A stretch of DNA of 64,000 nucleotides, from NCBI RefSeq assembly GCF_025950085.1, contig NZ_JAPDDS010000019.1, forward strand, positions 1 through 64,000. The letters are read 5' to 3'. Made by a program: the position numbers and the translations under genes. This DNA comes from Luteolibacter flavescens (GTDB taxonomy: Bacteria > Verrucomicrobiota > Verrucomicrobiia > Verrucomicrobiales > Akkermansiaceae). The stretch's first letter is position 1, and every line of letters starts with the position of its first letter. The notes under the pieces were generated by a model. It was not told the origin of the DNA. It searched no databases and worked only from the letters and a program-made list of their open reading frames with translations. This document shows positions 34,453 to 43,000 of the stretch, piece by piece.

Positions 34453-36810
34453 ATGAAATCCACCGACCAACCACGTCCCCAGGCGTCCTCGAAGGAACTG
34501 CTGGTGCTCGCGACCTTCGCGTCCGTAGCTGCCCAGGCATCCGCCCAGTCGTCTGCCCCAGCCGCCAAGCCCCAGGGTCCATCGAAGCCCGACAGCAGCG
34601 AGATGCCGGATCTGGTCGTGGAAGCGGAAAGGGACCGCGTGCTCTACAATGCACAGCTTCTCTCGCCGGAGAAGATGACGGCACCGCTGCTCGATACGCC
34701 GCAGACCTTCACCGTCATCCCGGAGTCCGTTTACAAGGAGCAGGGCGCGCGCAATCTGACGGACGTGCTGAAAAACACCCCGGGCATCACCTTCAATGCG
34801 GGTGAGAACGGCTTCGGCACCGACATGAGCAGCTTCAGCATGCGCGGCATCAGCACCGCCGGCAGCATCTTCTATGATGGCGTGCGCGACAGCGGCAGCT
34901 ACTCCCGCGACATCTTCAATGTGGAGCGCGTCGAGGTGGCGAAGGGCCCCGCCGCCGACTTCGGTCGCGGAACGGCAGGCGGCTACGTGAACATCGTCAC
35001 GAAGACCCCGCTGCTGGATACCTTCCTCTCGGGCACCACTTCCTACGCCTTTGACGAGACGGATGCGAACGGCCGCTTCCGCAACTCGATCGACTACAAC
35101 CAGCACATCGCGGGCTCGCCGATCGAAGGCACCGCGCTGCGCGTGAATGCCCTCTTCCAGGAAGGTGGCATCGCGGGCCGCAACTACGCGGAGATGAATT
35201 CGTGGGGCATCGCGCCGTCGCTGGCATTCGGCCTCGGCACCACCTCGCGCGCGATCTTCGCCTTCCAGCACGTGGAGCAAAACGACATCCCGGACTGGGG
35301 TGTGCCGAGCGGCAATTCCGCGACCGGCGGTGGCTTCGACTACGTCACGCGCCTCGGCCGGGATCTCTACTACGGCCTGTCCACGGACTATGACGACAGC
35401 GTGTCGGATGCCTTCCTCGCGCGCTTCGAGCACGACCTCACGCCGGACATCACGATCAGCAACCAGACGCGGATCGCCCGCACGGATCGCGAGACCGAGT
35501 TCACGATGCCGCACAGCTTCAACAATGCGACGGGCACCACCGTGCGCCAGGAACACACGAAGTATGACCGGGACAACTTCAGCCTCTCGAACATCACCGG
35601 CCTGACCTGGACCTTCAACACCGGCGGCATCGAGCACTCGCTGGCGACCGGCCTGGAGTTCATGCGCGAGGAGTCGAGCTCGAACCGCTTCGGCTCCACC
35701 TTCCGCAGCACGCCATCCTATGCGCCGATCGGGAATCCCGCGGGCTTCCCGCCGCTCACCTTCGGCGGCACGGGCGACGTGACCATCGATACCGCCGCGC
35801 TCTACCTCTACGACACGGCGAAGCTGAACGACCAGTGGCAGATCACCGGTGGCTTCCGCGCGGAGTACTACGAGGTGGAACTCATCGACCGCAATGCAGC
35901 GGGCGTGCTCGGGCCGAACACCTACACGAGCGATGACTTCACCCTGGGTGGCAAGCTGGGCATCGTTTACAAGCCCGCCGAGAATGGCAGCATCTACGGT
36001 GCGGCCGGCATCTCCTTCCTGCCGCCGGGCTCCTTCCTGTCGAACTCCGATGCCTCCCGTACCGGTGACAACGGATTCCCCGGTGCCGGCGCCGGCATCA
36101 ACAGCCCGGGTGCGGATCCGCAGTACAACCTGAACTACGAACTGGGAACGAAGTGGGACTTCTGCGACGGCCGCATCTCGACGACCCTCGCGTTCTTCCG
36201 TACCGAGCGCCATGACGTGGCGATCACCGGTCGCCAGCACGTCAATGGCGTGCCGACCGTGCCGGCCCAGACCATGACCGGCTATCACGAGCAGATCCTC
36301 CAGGGCGTGGAGCTGGGCGTGGCGGGCAAGATCACCGACGAGTGGAGCATCTTCGGCGGCATGCTGTGGATGGACAGCGAGCGGAAGGTGGATGCCTACT
36401 GGGAAACGGCACGCCGTCTGGCGAATGCGGGCGACTACACCGCCCAGTACTCGACCTTCGATGGCGACGAGCTGGCCTTCACGCCGAACTTCAGCGCGAA
36501 CGTGTGGAGCACCTATGACTTCCCCTTCGGCCTGACGGTCGGCGGCGGTCTCCAGTATGTCGGCTCGTCCTACGTCGGTCGCCCGGATGATGCCGAGCGC
36601 ATCATCCCGAACGGCCGCTACGGCGAACTGCCGGACTACGTCACGGTGAATGCACTCGTGGCCTACGACGTGACTGAGAACGTGACCGTGCGCCTGAACG
36701 TGGACAACGTCTTCGACGACGTTTACGCGGTCTCTTCAAACTGGAGCGGCGTGCGTTCCAATCTCGGACCGCCACGGACCTACACGATCAGCGCCGACTG
36801 GACGTTCTGA
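34453..36810 (+). CDS. TonB-dependent catecholate-siderophore-type receptor
   Basis: A 785-residue outer-membrane receptor. The N-terminus has a signal-like region (ELLVLATFASVAAQASAQ) and a Pro-rich linker, followed by the TonB-box-like MPDLVVEAERDRVLYN. Plug marks are LLDTPQTFTVIPESVYKEQGARNLTDVLKNTPGITF, SFSMRGISTAGSIFYDGVRDSG and RVEVAKGPAADFGRGTAGGYVNIVTK, close to the Fiu/PiuA group of catecholate receptors. The barrel ends TYTISADWTF with the needed terminal Phe. It is followed by a strong hairpin. With the small gene upstream it is probably Fur-controlled. Confidence 0.93.
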   Translation: MKSTDQPRPQASSKELLVLATFASVAAQASAQSSAPAAKPQGPSKPDSSEMPDLVVEAERDRVLYNAQLLSPEKMTAPLLDTPQTFTVIPESVYKEQGARNLTDVLKNTPGITFNAGENGFGTDMSSFSMRGISTAGSIFYDGVRDSGSYSRDIFNVERVEVAKGPAADFGRGTAGGYVNIVTKTPLLDTFLSGTTSYAFDETDANGRFRNSIDYNQHIAGSPIEGTALRVNALFQEGGIAGRNYAEMNSWGIAPSLAFGLGTTSRAIFAFQHVEQNDIPDWGVPSGNSATGGGFDYVTRLGRDLYYGLSTDYDDSVSDAFLARFEHDLTPDITISNQTRIARTDRETEFTMPHSFNNATGTTVRQEHTKYDRDNFSLSNITGLTWTFNTGGIEHSLATGLEFMREESSSNRFGSTFRSTPSYAPIGNPAGFPPLTFGGTGDVTIDTAALYLYDTAKLNDQWQITGGFRAEYYEVELIDRNAAGVLGPNTYTSDDFTLGGKLGIVYKPAENGSIYGAAGISFLPPGSFLSNSDASRTGDNGFPGAGAGINSPGADPQYNLNYELGTKWDFCDGRISTTLAFFRTERHDVAITGRQHVNGVPTVPAQTMTGYHEQILQGVELGVAGKITDEWSIFGGMLWMDSERKVDAYWETARRLANAGDYTAQYSTFDGDELAFTPNFSANVWSTYDFPFGLTVGGGLQYVGSSYVGRPDDAERIIPNGRYGELPDYVTVNALVAYDVTENVTVRLNVDNVFDDVYAVSSNWSGVRSNLGPPRTYTISADWTF

Positions 36811-36852
36811 TTTGATTTTGAGGTAATAGTTAATTGCTGCGTTTGGTATCAG

Positions 36853-36888
36853 CGCCGTCCGGTCCGTTCATGGGGCCGGGCGGCGTTT
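36853..36888. terminator. Strong bidirectional hairpin between convergent genes
   Basis: A 13-bp stem (36853-36865 with 36873-36885, two G-T pairs) and a short loop, followed on the plus strand by TTTGCTTTCC. It lies between the ends of the plus-strand receptor gene and the minus-strand oxidase gene, so it can stop transcription from either side. Confidence 0.8.
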
Positions 36889-36905
36889 GCTTTCCGGCGG
36901 ATGCT

Positions 36906-37997
36906 TCAGGGAGCGAAGGTCAGCGAGGCATTTCGGATCTCCGCGAGCGTGCGGCATCCGGCGAGGGCCATCGTCATTTCCAGCTCGGTACGCAGGAGCT
37001 TCAACACGTGCGCCACGCCCACCGCACCCGCGGCTGCGAGGCCATGGACGACGGGCCTGCCGCAGAGGACGGCATCGGCTCCCATGGCGATGGCGATGAA
37101 GGCATCCGAGCCACGGCGGATACCGCCATCCATCAGCACGGGCACGCGCCCCGCGACCTTCTTGACGATGGCAGGCAGGGCATGAAGCGCGGCGGGGACG
37201 ATGTCCAGGGTGCGGCCGCCGTGATTCGAGACGATGATGCCGCTGGCTCCCGCCTGGATCGCCAGCTCGGCGTCCTCCGGGTGCAGCACGCCTTTCAGGA
37301 TGATGGGCAGAGAGGTGTGCGAGCGCAGCCACGCGATGTCCTCCCATACAGGCGCACGGTCTAACAGATCGCTGCCGAAGACGCGGTCCGCGGGTGGGAA
37401 GGCGCGGACGCCTTTCATGTTCACCGCCTCGATGCCGGGCGGCAGGGAAAAGCCCGCGCGTTGCTCGCGGTTCCGCAAGCCGTTCAGCGGTGCATCCGCG
37501 GTCAGCACGAGTGCCTTGTATCCGGCGGCCTCCGCGCGTTGTGCGAGGGCGATGGTGAATTCCCGGTCCGGCTGGATGTAGAGCTGGAACCACAGCGGGG
37601 TGCGTGACGTGGCTGCGATGTCCTCTAGCGTGTGGGTGGCGGACGTGCTCACGACCATCGGCGATTCCGTCGCGGCTGCGCCGAGTGCCGTGGCCAGCTC
37701 GCCCTCCGGATGGAACATGCGGTGGAATGCGGTGGGCGCGATGATCACGGGGTGCGCGAGTTCCGTGCCCAGAAGCGTCAGCCGCGTGTGCGCGCCCTGC
37801 ATCGGTCGCAGCAAGCGGGGCAGCACCTTGATGCGCAGGAGCGCCTCGCGATTTGCCCGCATGGCCAGCTCGTCCGCGCTGCCGCCATTGAGATACGCCC
37901 ACACGGATGCCGGCAGGCGCTCGCGGGCGAGCGCTTCATAGTCCTCCACGGAGGCGATTTCCGGAGGGATGGTCTCCAGGGGAGGCGGCAGTTGCAT
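36906..37997 (-). CDS. FMN-dependent alpha-hydroxy-acid oxidase/dehydrogenase
   Basis: A 363-residue TIM-barrel flavoenzyme of the lactate/glycolate oxidase family, oxidising an L-2-hydroxy acid to the 2-oxo acid. The N-terminal ASVEDYEALARERLPASVWAYLNGG, the FMN-site IIAPTAFHRMFHP, the active-site Tyr in FQLYIQPDR, Lys in IILKGVL and the catalytic SNHGGRTLD (His) are all present. The C-terminal VLMDGGIRRGSDAFIAIAMGADAVLCGRP completes the phosphate site. It lacks the cytochrome b2 domain. It is the last gene of the iron-uptake operon, 44 bases after the TPR-like gene; why a hydroxy-acid enzyme belongs there is unclear. Confidence 0.93.
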   Translation of the reverse strand: MQLPPPLETIPPEIASVEDYEALARERLPASVWAYLNGGSADELAMRANREALLRIKVLPRLLRPMQGAHTRLTLLGTELAHPVIIAPTAFHRMFHPEGELATALGAAATESPMVVSTSATHTLEDIAATSRTPLWFQLYIQPDREFTIALAQRAEAAGYKALVLTADAPLNGLRNREQRAGFSLPPGIEAVNMKGVRAFPPADRVFGSDLLDRAPVWEDIAWLRSHTSLPIILKGVLHPEDAELAIQAGASGIIVSNHGGRTLDIVPAALHALPAIVKKVAGRVPVLMDGGIRRGSDAFIAIAMGADAVLCGRPVVHGLAAAGAVGVAHVLKLLRTELEMTMALAGCRTLAEIRNASLTFAP

Positions 37998-38041
37998 GGC
38001 ACAGGACTACCGGGGAGCAGCCGGATTACCAAGCCATCCCT

Positions 38042-39028
38042 TCAGGCTCGCCCGAGGAAGGATAACGTGGCCTGGATCGCCTGCAGGGTCTTCGCCTGGC
38101 GTGCCACATGGGCATCGTCATGAGGGCGCAGGAGGATGAGCTTTTCCACCTCGACCTGTGCCAGCAGGAGTTCGTTCCGCATCTCTTGCAACAATCGCTC
38201 GTCCTTGCGAAGCGCGCTTCCCGAGTGGAAAACGTCCTTGAGGAAAGGCGCGAGGAATTGCGGCTGGCAGGTGCGATAGATCCTCGCCCCGTAGCGGATG
38301 AGGTCCGCGATGGTGCCGGAGTCGTCAGCAGTCCGGCGCGCAAAGCCGAGGGACTCCTCCACGGCATCCGTCGCCTCCGCGATCCAGTCGTCCGTGAGAT
38401 CGAGGTGTTCTGGCGCATCGAGCAGTGCTGCCAGTGCGCGGCAGAGGATGGACCGCACGAGGATGCTGCCGGAGGCATCGCCAGCGGCTTCCAAGCTGCG
38501 GGACATCTCCACGGCTCGCCTGGCGTCCGCGAGTCCGGTGATGACCTCTCCCTGATCCAGCAGGAAGCGCGCGCGATTCGCCGTGAGCATCATGGCGAGC
38601 TCCCTGTTGCCGGGGATTTCCACGAGCAGGGACTCCGCTTTCCGGAAAGCATCGCCCGCCGCAAGCGGATCACTGCACGAGGCGCACAACTCCGCGCGCT
38701 TCAGCCAGGCGAGGATGAGGCGCTCGCGGACACCGGGAGCGGCATCGGCAGGGACGTGCTCCATGGCACTGATGCCGAGATCGAGTGAAGCGAGCGCCTT
38801 TTGCAGAGAGCCTGCGCCCTGGAGGGCATCTGCGCGATTGATCCACGTGGCAGCGAGCATCCACGCGAGCTCCGGGTCTTCCTGCCACGGCCATTGCGAA
38901 CGGATCCCCGCCACGGAATCGAACTCCGCCAGAGCCTCCGTGAAATCACCGGCAGCGAGGTGACGGATGCCCCGTTGCATGCCCTCGTGCGTGAGCTGCC
39001 GGGTCCGTGAGATTTCCCCGGCGGTCAT
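38042..39028 (-). CDS. TPR-like helical-repeat protein in the iron operon
   Basis: A 328-residue cytoplasmic protein built of paired helices. Repeats fitting TPRs include GIRHLAAGDFTEALAEFDSVAG, AATWINRADALQGAGSLQKALASLDLG and WLKRAELCASCSDPLAAGDAFRKAESL. The C-terminal 80 residues are helical and charged (LRKDERLLQEMRNELLLAQVEVEKLILL). No signal peptide. Its ATG overlaps the stop of the ABC ATPase gene by ATGA (39025-39028), so it is translationally coupled to fbpC. A scaffold or regulatory role with the transporter is an inference; I know no standard partner of this kind in fbpABC systems. Confidence 0.78.
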   Translation of the reverse strand: MTAGEISRTRQLTHEGMQRGIRHLAAGDFTEALAEFDSVAGIRSQWPWQEDPELAWMLAATWINRADALQGAGSLQKALASLDLGISAMEHVPADAAPGVRERLILAWLKRAELCASCSDPLAAGDAFRKAESLLVEIPGNRELAMMLTANRARFLLDQGEVITGLADARRAVEMSRSLEAAGDASGSILVRSILCRALAALLDAPEHLDLTDDWIAEATDAVEESLGFARRTADDSGTIADLIRYGARIYRTCQPQFLAPFLKDVFHSGSALRKDERLLQEMRNELLLAQVEVEKLILLRPHDDAHVARQAKTLQAIQATLSFLGRA

Positions 39029-40059
39029 GATTCGGCGTCACGCGGGAGGATGCCGACGCGCTCGCCCACGTTCAGAGGTTCATTGCTCCCGTGGTGGACG
39101 ATGACGTGGAAGACGCCGTGCTCCGGGACATCGCACTCCAGCGTCACCTCGAATGCCATGCCCAGGAAGCTGACACGGCGGATCACCCCGGTGAGCGTCT
39201 GGGCGGGTGCCCGGCCAGCAGGCACGAGGTGCATGTCCTTCGGTCGGATCCACAGCCCGCGGTCTCCCTCGTGCGGGCCGATGTGGTGGCGCTTCCACGG
39301 GCCGCCGGGCATCAGCGGGCAGAGCGGGATGAAATTGCAGATGCCGAAGAAGGAGGCCACGTAGGCATTCGCCGGGGCGCGATAGATTTCTGGCGGAGCG
39401 CCGGACTGCTGCACCACGCCCTCGCGGATGACGGTGATCTTGTCCGCCACGGCGAGCGCGTCATCCGTATCGTGCGTCACGAAGATGGCGGTGGTGCCGT
39501 GTTGCTTCAGCACGGCGCGGGTATCGTCGCGCACGCTCTGTCGCAGCCGGGCATCCAGGCTGGAGAAGGGCTCGTCCAGCAGCAGCAGGCGCGGCCGCGG
39601 TGCGAGGGCACGGGCGAGGGCGATGCGCTGGCGCTCGCCGCCGGAGAGCTCATGCGGGTAGCGCCTGGCGAAGTCCGGCAGGCCGATGAGGTCCAGCAGG
39701 GAGGCGATGCGCTCGGCGCGATCCTTCCGGGGCAGGCGGCGGATGCCGAAGGCGATATTCCTCTCCACCGTGAGATGGGGGAAGAGAGCGTGATGCTGGA
39801 AGACCATGCCGATGCCTCGGCGCTCCGGTGGCAAGATGGTGCCGGGCGCGGAGATCACGCGCTCGTCCAGTTGGATATCCCCGGAGTCGGGCGTCTCGAG
39901 TCCGGCCAGGATGCGGAGCAGGGTCGTCTTGCCACTGCCGCTCTCCCCGACCAGTGCGAGGATTTCGCCCTCGGCCACGCCGAAGCTGGCAGCATCCACC
40001 GCGGCGCGGGAGTTCCCGCGGTAGCGCTTCGAGATCGTATTCGCTTGGAGCAGGTTCAT
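39025..40059 (-). CDS. fbpC: Iron(III) ABC transporter ATP-binding protein (FbpC-like)
   Basis: A 344-residue ATPase that drives periplasmic iron uptake. I use the ATG at 40057-40059, which overlaps the permease stop; the long open frame upstream is a shadow of the permease gene. Walker A is GESGSGKTTLL, signature LSGGERQRIALARAL, Walker B LLLLDEPFSSLD and switch His in FVTHDTDDALAVADK. The C-terminal 110 residues form a TOBE-like regulatory domain (LWIRPKDMHLV…GVIRRVSFLGMAFEVTLEC), typical of FbpC/FutC. Confidence 0.93.
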   Translation of the reverse strand: MNLLQANTISKRYRGNSRAAVDAASFGVAEGEILALVGESGSGKTTLLRILAGLETPDSGDIQLDERVISAPGTILPPERRGIGMVFQHHALFPHLTVERNIAFGIRRLPRKDRAERIASLLDLIGLPDFARRYPHELSGGERQRIALARALAPRPRLLLLDEPFSSLDARLRQSVRDDTRAVLKQHGTTAIFVTHDTDDALAVADKITVIREGVVQQSGAPPEIYRAPANAYVASFFGICNFIPLCPLMPGGPWKRHHIGPHEGDRGLWIRPKDMHLVPAGRAPAQTLTGVIRRVSFLGMAFEVTLECDVPEHGVFHVIVHHGSNEPLNVGERVGILPRDAES

Positions 40060-41690
40060 CGGCGGGCGTCGTGGAGCAATCGTACCAGGGGAATCAGCCC
40101 GAGCAAGCTGAGCGAGACCATGAGGAGGCCGGGCAGGGCCGCCTCCGGGATGCGGCTCTCGTCGGTGAGGCGGAAGGTGAGGGTGGCGAGCGTCTCGAAG
40201 TCGAAGGGGCGTAGTACGAGGGTCATCGTAAGTTCCTTGAAGACATCGATGAAGACCAGCGCGGCACCGGCCACCAGCGCGGGCCGTATGAGGGGCAGGT
40301 CCACCTCCAGCAGCGTGCGCAGCGGACCGGCACCGAGCGTGCGGCCGGCATCGTGCAGGCTCTCCGGCAGGCGCTCGAATCCCGCGGAGGCGGGCTGGAT
40401 GGCCACCGCGAGGAAGCGGATGAAGTAGGCGAGCATCAGGCCGAAGGTGGACCCGCTCAGCGCGAGCGAGGCCCAGCCGGGGAAATCGAACGCCAGGGTG
40501 GAGACCAGCGCGCCCATCCCCACCGCCACCAGCGCCCCGGGATACGCATAGCCCAGCACGCCCACCTGCCGCGCGAGCAGCAGGGACCGCCGCCGTAGCG
40601 CCCGGTGCGCGGCGGTAACAGCGAAGGCCGCGACCAAGATCAGCAGCGTGGCGCCAGCGGCCAGGGTGAAGGAATTCACCGAGGCCTTGAGATTCGTGGG
40701 CCAATCCATCACGTCCCACGATTGCAGGGTCCAGCGCACGAGGCGCCACCCGGGGATGAGGAAGCCGAGGAGGAGCGGAATGCCGCAGGCCAGCCAAGCG
40801 GTGGCCACGCCCGCGGGGCCCAGCCTGGCGCGCGTGAGCGGGGCATCCGGAGTCTCGGTGAAGTATTTCTTCCGGCCCCGCTGCCATCGCTCGATCCCCA
40901 GCGCGATGACCACGATGACCAGCAGGATCATTGCGAGGCGCATCGAGGAGACGAGGTTCCCCTCGTTCCACGCGCGGAAGATGCCGGGCGTCAGCGGCAC
41001 CAGCCCGAAGTGGGTCACCACGCCGAAGTCATTCACCGCCTCCATCGCCACCAGGCTGGCACCCGCAGCCACCGCGGGCCGTGCCATCGGCATGGCCACC
41101 GTGGCGAAACACCGGAAGCCGCCCGCACCGAGCAGGCGCGCCGCCTCCAGCGCCCCCGCCGCCTGCCGTGCGAAGACCGCCCGGCAGCTCAGATAGACGT
41201 AGGGGAAGAGTGTCGCCGCCAGCACCCCGGTGCCAAAGATCCATGGCGCGATCTCCTGGGACTTCAGGAAAGCCTCGATGCCCCAGTTCTTCCGGATCCA
41301 GACATACACCGGGATCAGCTCGCGGAAGGCATCCACATACCCGACCGCTGCGATGAAGCCCGGCATCGCCAGCGGGAGCAGCAGAGCCACCTCGAAGAAC
41401 CGCCGCCCCGGAAAGCGATACACCGAGACGAACCACGCCGCGGGCACGCCGAAGAGCACCGCCAGCGTGGTCACGCTGCCCAGCAGCACCAGCGTCTGGC
41501 GCAGGTAGCCGGGCAGGCGGTTTTCCACGATCTGGTCCCATGCCTCCCCCGCGGGCTGGAAGGACCGCCACAGGATGATCAGCAGCGGGGTGAGCACCAG
41601 CAAGGCGGGAAGCCATGCCCCGAGAATGGCAAAGCCACCCCCGGCGCTGGATTTCGCCGGGGATGGCTTGTTGGTAGAAGTGACGGGCAT
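40056..41690 (-). CDS. fbpB: Iron(III) ABC transporter permease (FbpB-like)
   Basis: A 544-residue inner-membrane protein with two fused permease halves, as usual for FbpB/FutB. About twelve hydrophobic helices are visible, starting AILGAWLPALLVLTPLLIILW. Each half has an EAA-like loop: GALEAARLLGAGGFRCFATVAMPMARPAVAAG in the first and PESLHDAGRTLGAGPLRTLLEVDLPLIRPALVAG in the second. It follows the binding-protein gene by 14 bases and overlaps fbpC by ATGA, which makes a standard fbpABC operon on the minus strand. Confidence 0.94.
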   Translation of the reverse strand: MPVTSTNKPSPAKSSAGGGFAILGAWLPALLVLTPLLIILWRSFQPAGEAWDQIVENRLPGYLRQTLVLLGSVTTLAVLFGVPAAWFVSVYRFPGRRFFEVALLLPLAMPGFIAAVGYVDAFRELIPVYVWIRKNWGIEAFLKSQEIAPWIFGTGVLAATLFPYVYLSCRAVFARQAAGALEAARLLGAGGFRCFATVAMPMARPAVAAGASLVAMEAVNDFGVVTHFGLVPLTPGIFRAWNEGNLVSSMRLAMILLVIVVIALGIERWQRGRKKYFTETPDAPLTRARLGPAGVATAWLACGIPLLLGFLIPGWRLVRWTLQSWDVMDWPTNLKASVNSFTLAAGATLLILVAAFAVTAAHRALRRRSLLLARQVGVLGYAYPGALVAVGMGALVSTLAFDFPGWASLALSGSTFGLMLAYFIRFLAVAIQPASAGFERLPESLHDAGRTLGAGPLRTLLEVDLPLIRPALVAGAALVFIDVFKELTMTLVLRPFDFETLATLTFRLTDESRIPEAALPGLLMVSLSLLGLIPLVRLLHDARR

Positions 41691-41704
41691 CCGTCAGAGT
41701 GAAG

Positions 41705-42727
41705 TCACTTCCAGCCCGCTTGGTCAAAGATTCGGACCGCTTCCGGCTGGTTTTCTCCCATCTTCGGGAAGGTCTCGGTGTCGATCTTGAATTCGCCCCA
41801 TGCCTCGTGGGTCGGGCTGAGCTTCGTATCGCCGCTCACCGGATACTCGTAGGTCGAGTTTGCGATCATCTTCTGCACTTCCGGGGTGACGAGGAATTCC
41901 ATGTAGGCCTTCGCCTGCTCGACATTCTTCGCGTGCTTCGTGATGCCGGAGGCGCTGACATTGCAATGGGCACCGCGGCCGTCCTGATTCGGGAAGATCA
42001 CGTGGACCGACTCACCGGCCTTGCGGTCGGCCTCGTCCTTCGAGTTCAGCAGCAGGCCGAGGTAGTAGGTATTCGAGATGCAGACATCGGCGAGGCCGGA
42101 AGCCACGGCCTTGATCTGGTCGCGGTCGCCACCCTGCGGCGGGCGGGCGAAATTGGCCGTCACGGCCTTGGCCCACTCGGCGGCCTTGTCCTTGCCATTG
42201 GCCGTCACCACGGAAGCGGCGAGCGCCTGATTGTAGCTGCTGGAGGAGGAGCGGGCGAGCAGGCGGCCTTTCCACTTGGCATCGGCGAGGTCCTCGTAGC
42301 TCTTGATCTCGTCCTTCTGCACGCGGTCCTTTGCCGCCAGGATGACGCGGGCGCGCAGGGTGTAGGGATACCAGTAGCCCTCGGCATCGCGCAGGCCGGG
42401 TGCGGAGGCCTTTTCCAGCGCCTCGGACTTCACCGGCTGCAGCAGGCCATCGGCCTTCGCGCGCTGGAGGCGTCCGGCATCCACCGTCACGAGCAGGTCG
42501 GCAGGGCTGTTCTCGCCTTCCGACTTCAGGCGCTCGATGAGCTGGTCCGCATCGGCATTCACCACCTTGACCTCGATGCCGGTTTTTTCGGTGAAAAGCT
42601 TGTTGATCGCCTGATCCTGCGGGTAGTGGCGGTGGGAATAGATATTCAGCTCCGCGGCATTTGCGTTCAGGGCGAAGGCCGCCGCGGCAAGCGGCAGCAG
42701 ATGGAGGATTCCACGATTCGGTTTCAT
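41705..42727 (-). CDS. fbpA: Periplasmic iron(III)-binding protein (FbpA/FutA-like)
   Basis: A 340-residue exported binding protein; the ATG at 42725-42727 gives a signal peptide (MKPNRGILHLLPLAAAAFALNANA). The mature protein starts AELNIYSHRHYPQDQAINKLFTEKTGIEV, typical of the FbpA/FutA family. The paired tyrosines that hold Fe(III) are probably in SNTYYLGLLL near residue 225. It opens the operon fbpA-fbpB-fbpC-TPR-oxidase. The 273-base region upstream, up to the array end, must hold the promoter; I found no good Fur site in it. Confidence 0.94.
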   Translation of the reverse strand: MKPNRGILHLLPLAAAAFALNANAAELNIYSHRHYPQDQAINKLFTEKTGIEVKVVNADADQLIERLKSEGENSPADLLVTVDAGRLQRAKADGLLQPVKSEALEKASAPGLRDAEGYWYPYTLRARVILAAKDRVQKDEIKSYEDLADAKWKGRLLARSSSSSYNQALAASVVTANGKDKAAEWAKAVTANFARPPQGGDRDQIKAVASGLADVCISNTYYLGLLLNSKDEADRKAGESVHVIFPNQDGRGAHCNVSASGITKHAKNVEQAKAYMEFLVTPEVQKMIANSTYEYPVSGDTKLSPTHEAWGEFKIDTETFPKMGENQPEAVRIFDQAGWK

Positions 42728-43000
42728 TGCCGTCGTGAGAGTCGGAATGCGCGATCTTCGTCCCAAAAGAAGTAGCGCCCGCTTGTGAAGCCTTGGCGGT
42801 GAATTGATCGGTCCCAAGTGATTCGGGGTCATGGAGATCGATCCGGGCAGGCAGGTAGTGGGAAATGCAGGGGATGTCTTGGAAAGTCCTTGCCTGTGAA
42901 ACTGAGAAATCGCCGTGGCGCGCACCGGTGCCGGGACCGCAGGGCAACTGCAAACAGAGATGCGAAAGAGGGGTTGAAAAGCGGGGATATGCTCGCACGA
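42728..43000. other. Intergenic region between fbpA and the CRISPR trailer end
   Basis: No gene is evident in this 273-base region. It holds the fbpA promoter on the minus strand and lies beyond the leader-distal end of the array. The open frames that cross it run on into the CRISPR repeats. Confidence 0.5.

Noticed and set aside
34429-36288. 619-residue minus-strand open frame opposite the catecholate receptor
   Set aside because: Antisense shadow; the real gene on the plus strand carries all family motifs.
40060-40971. Extension of the fbpC frame to 40971
   Set aside because: This part overlaps the permease gene and is Arg/Pro-rich; the ATPase begins at the ATG 40057-40059 with standard Walker spacing.
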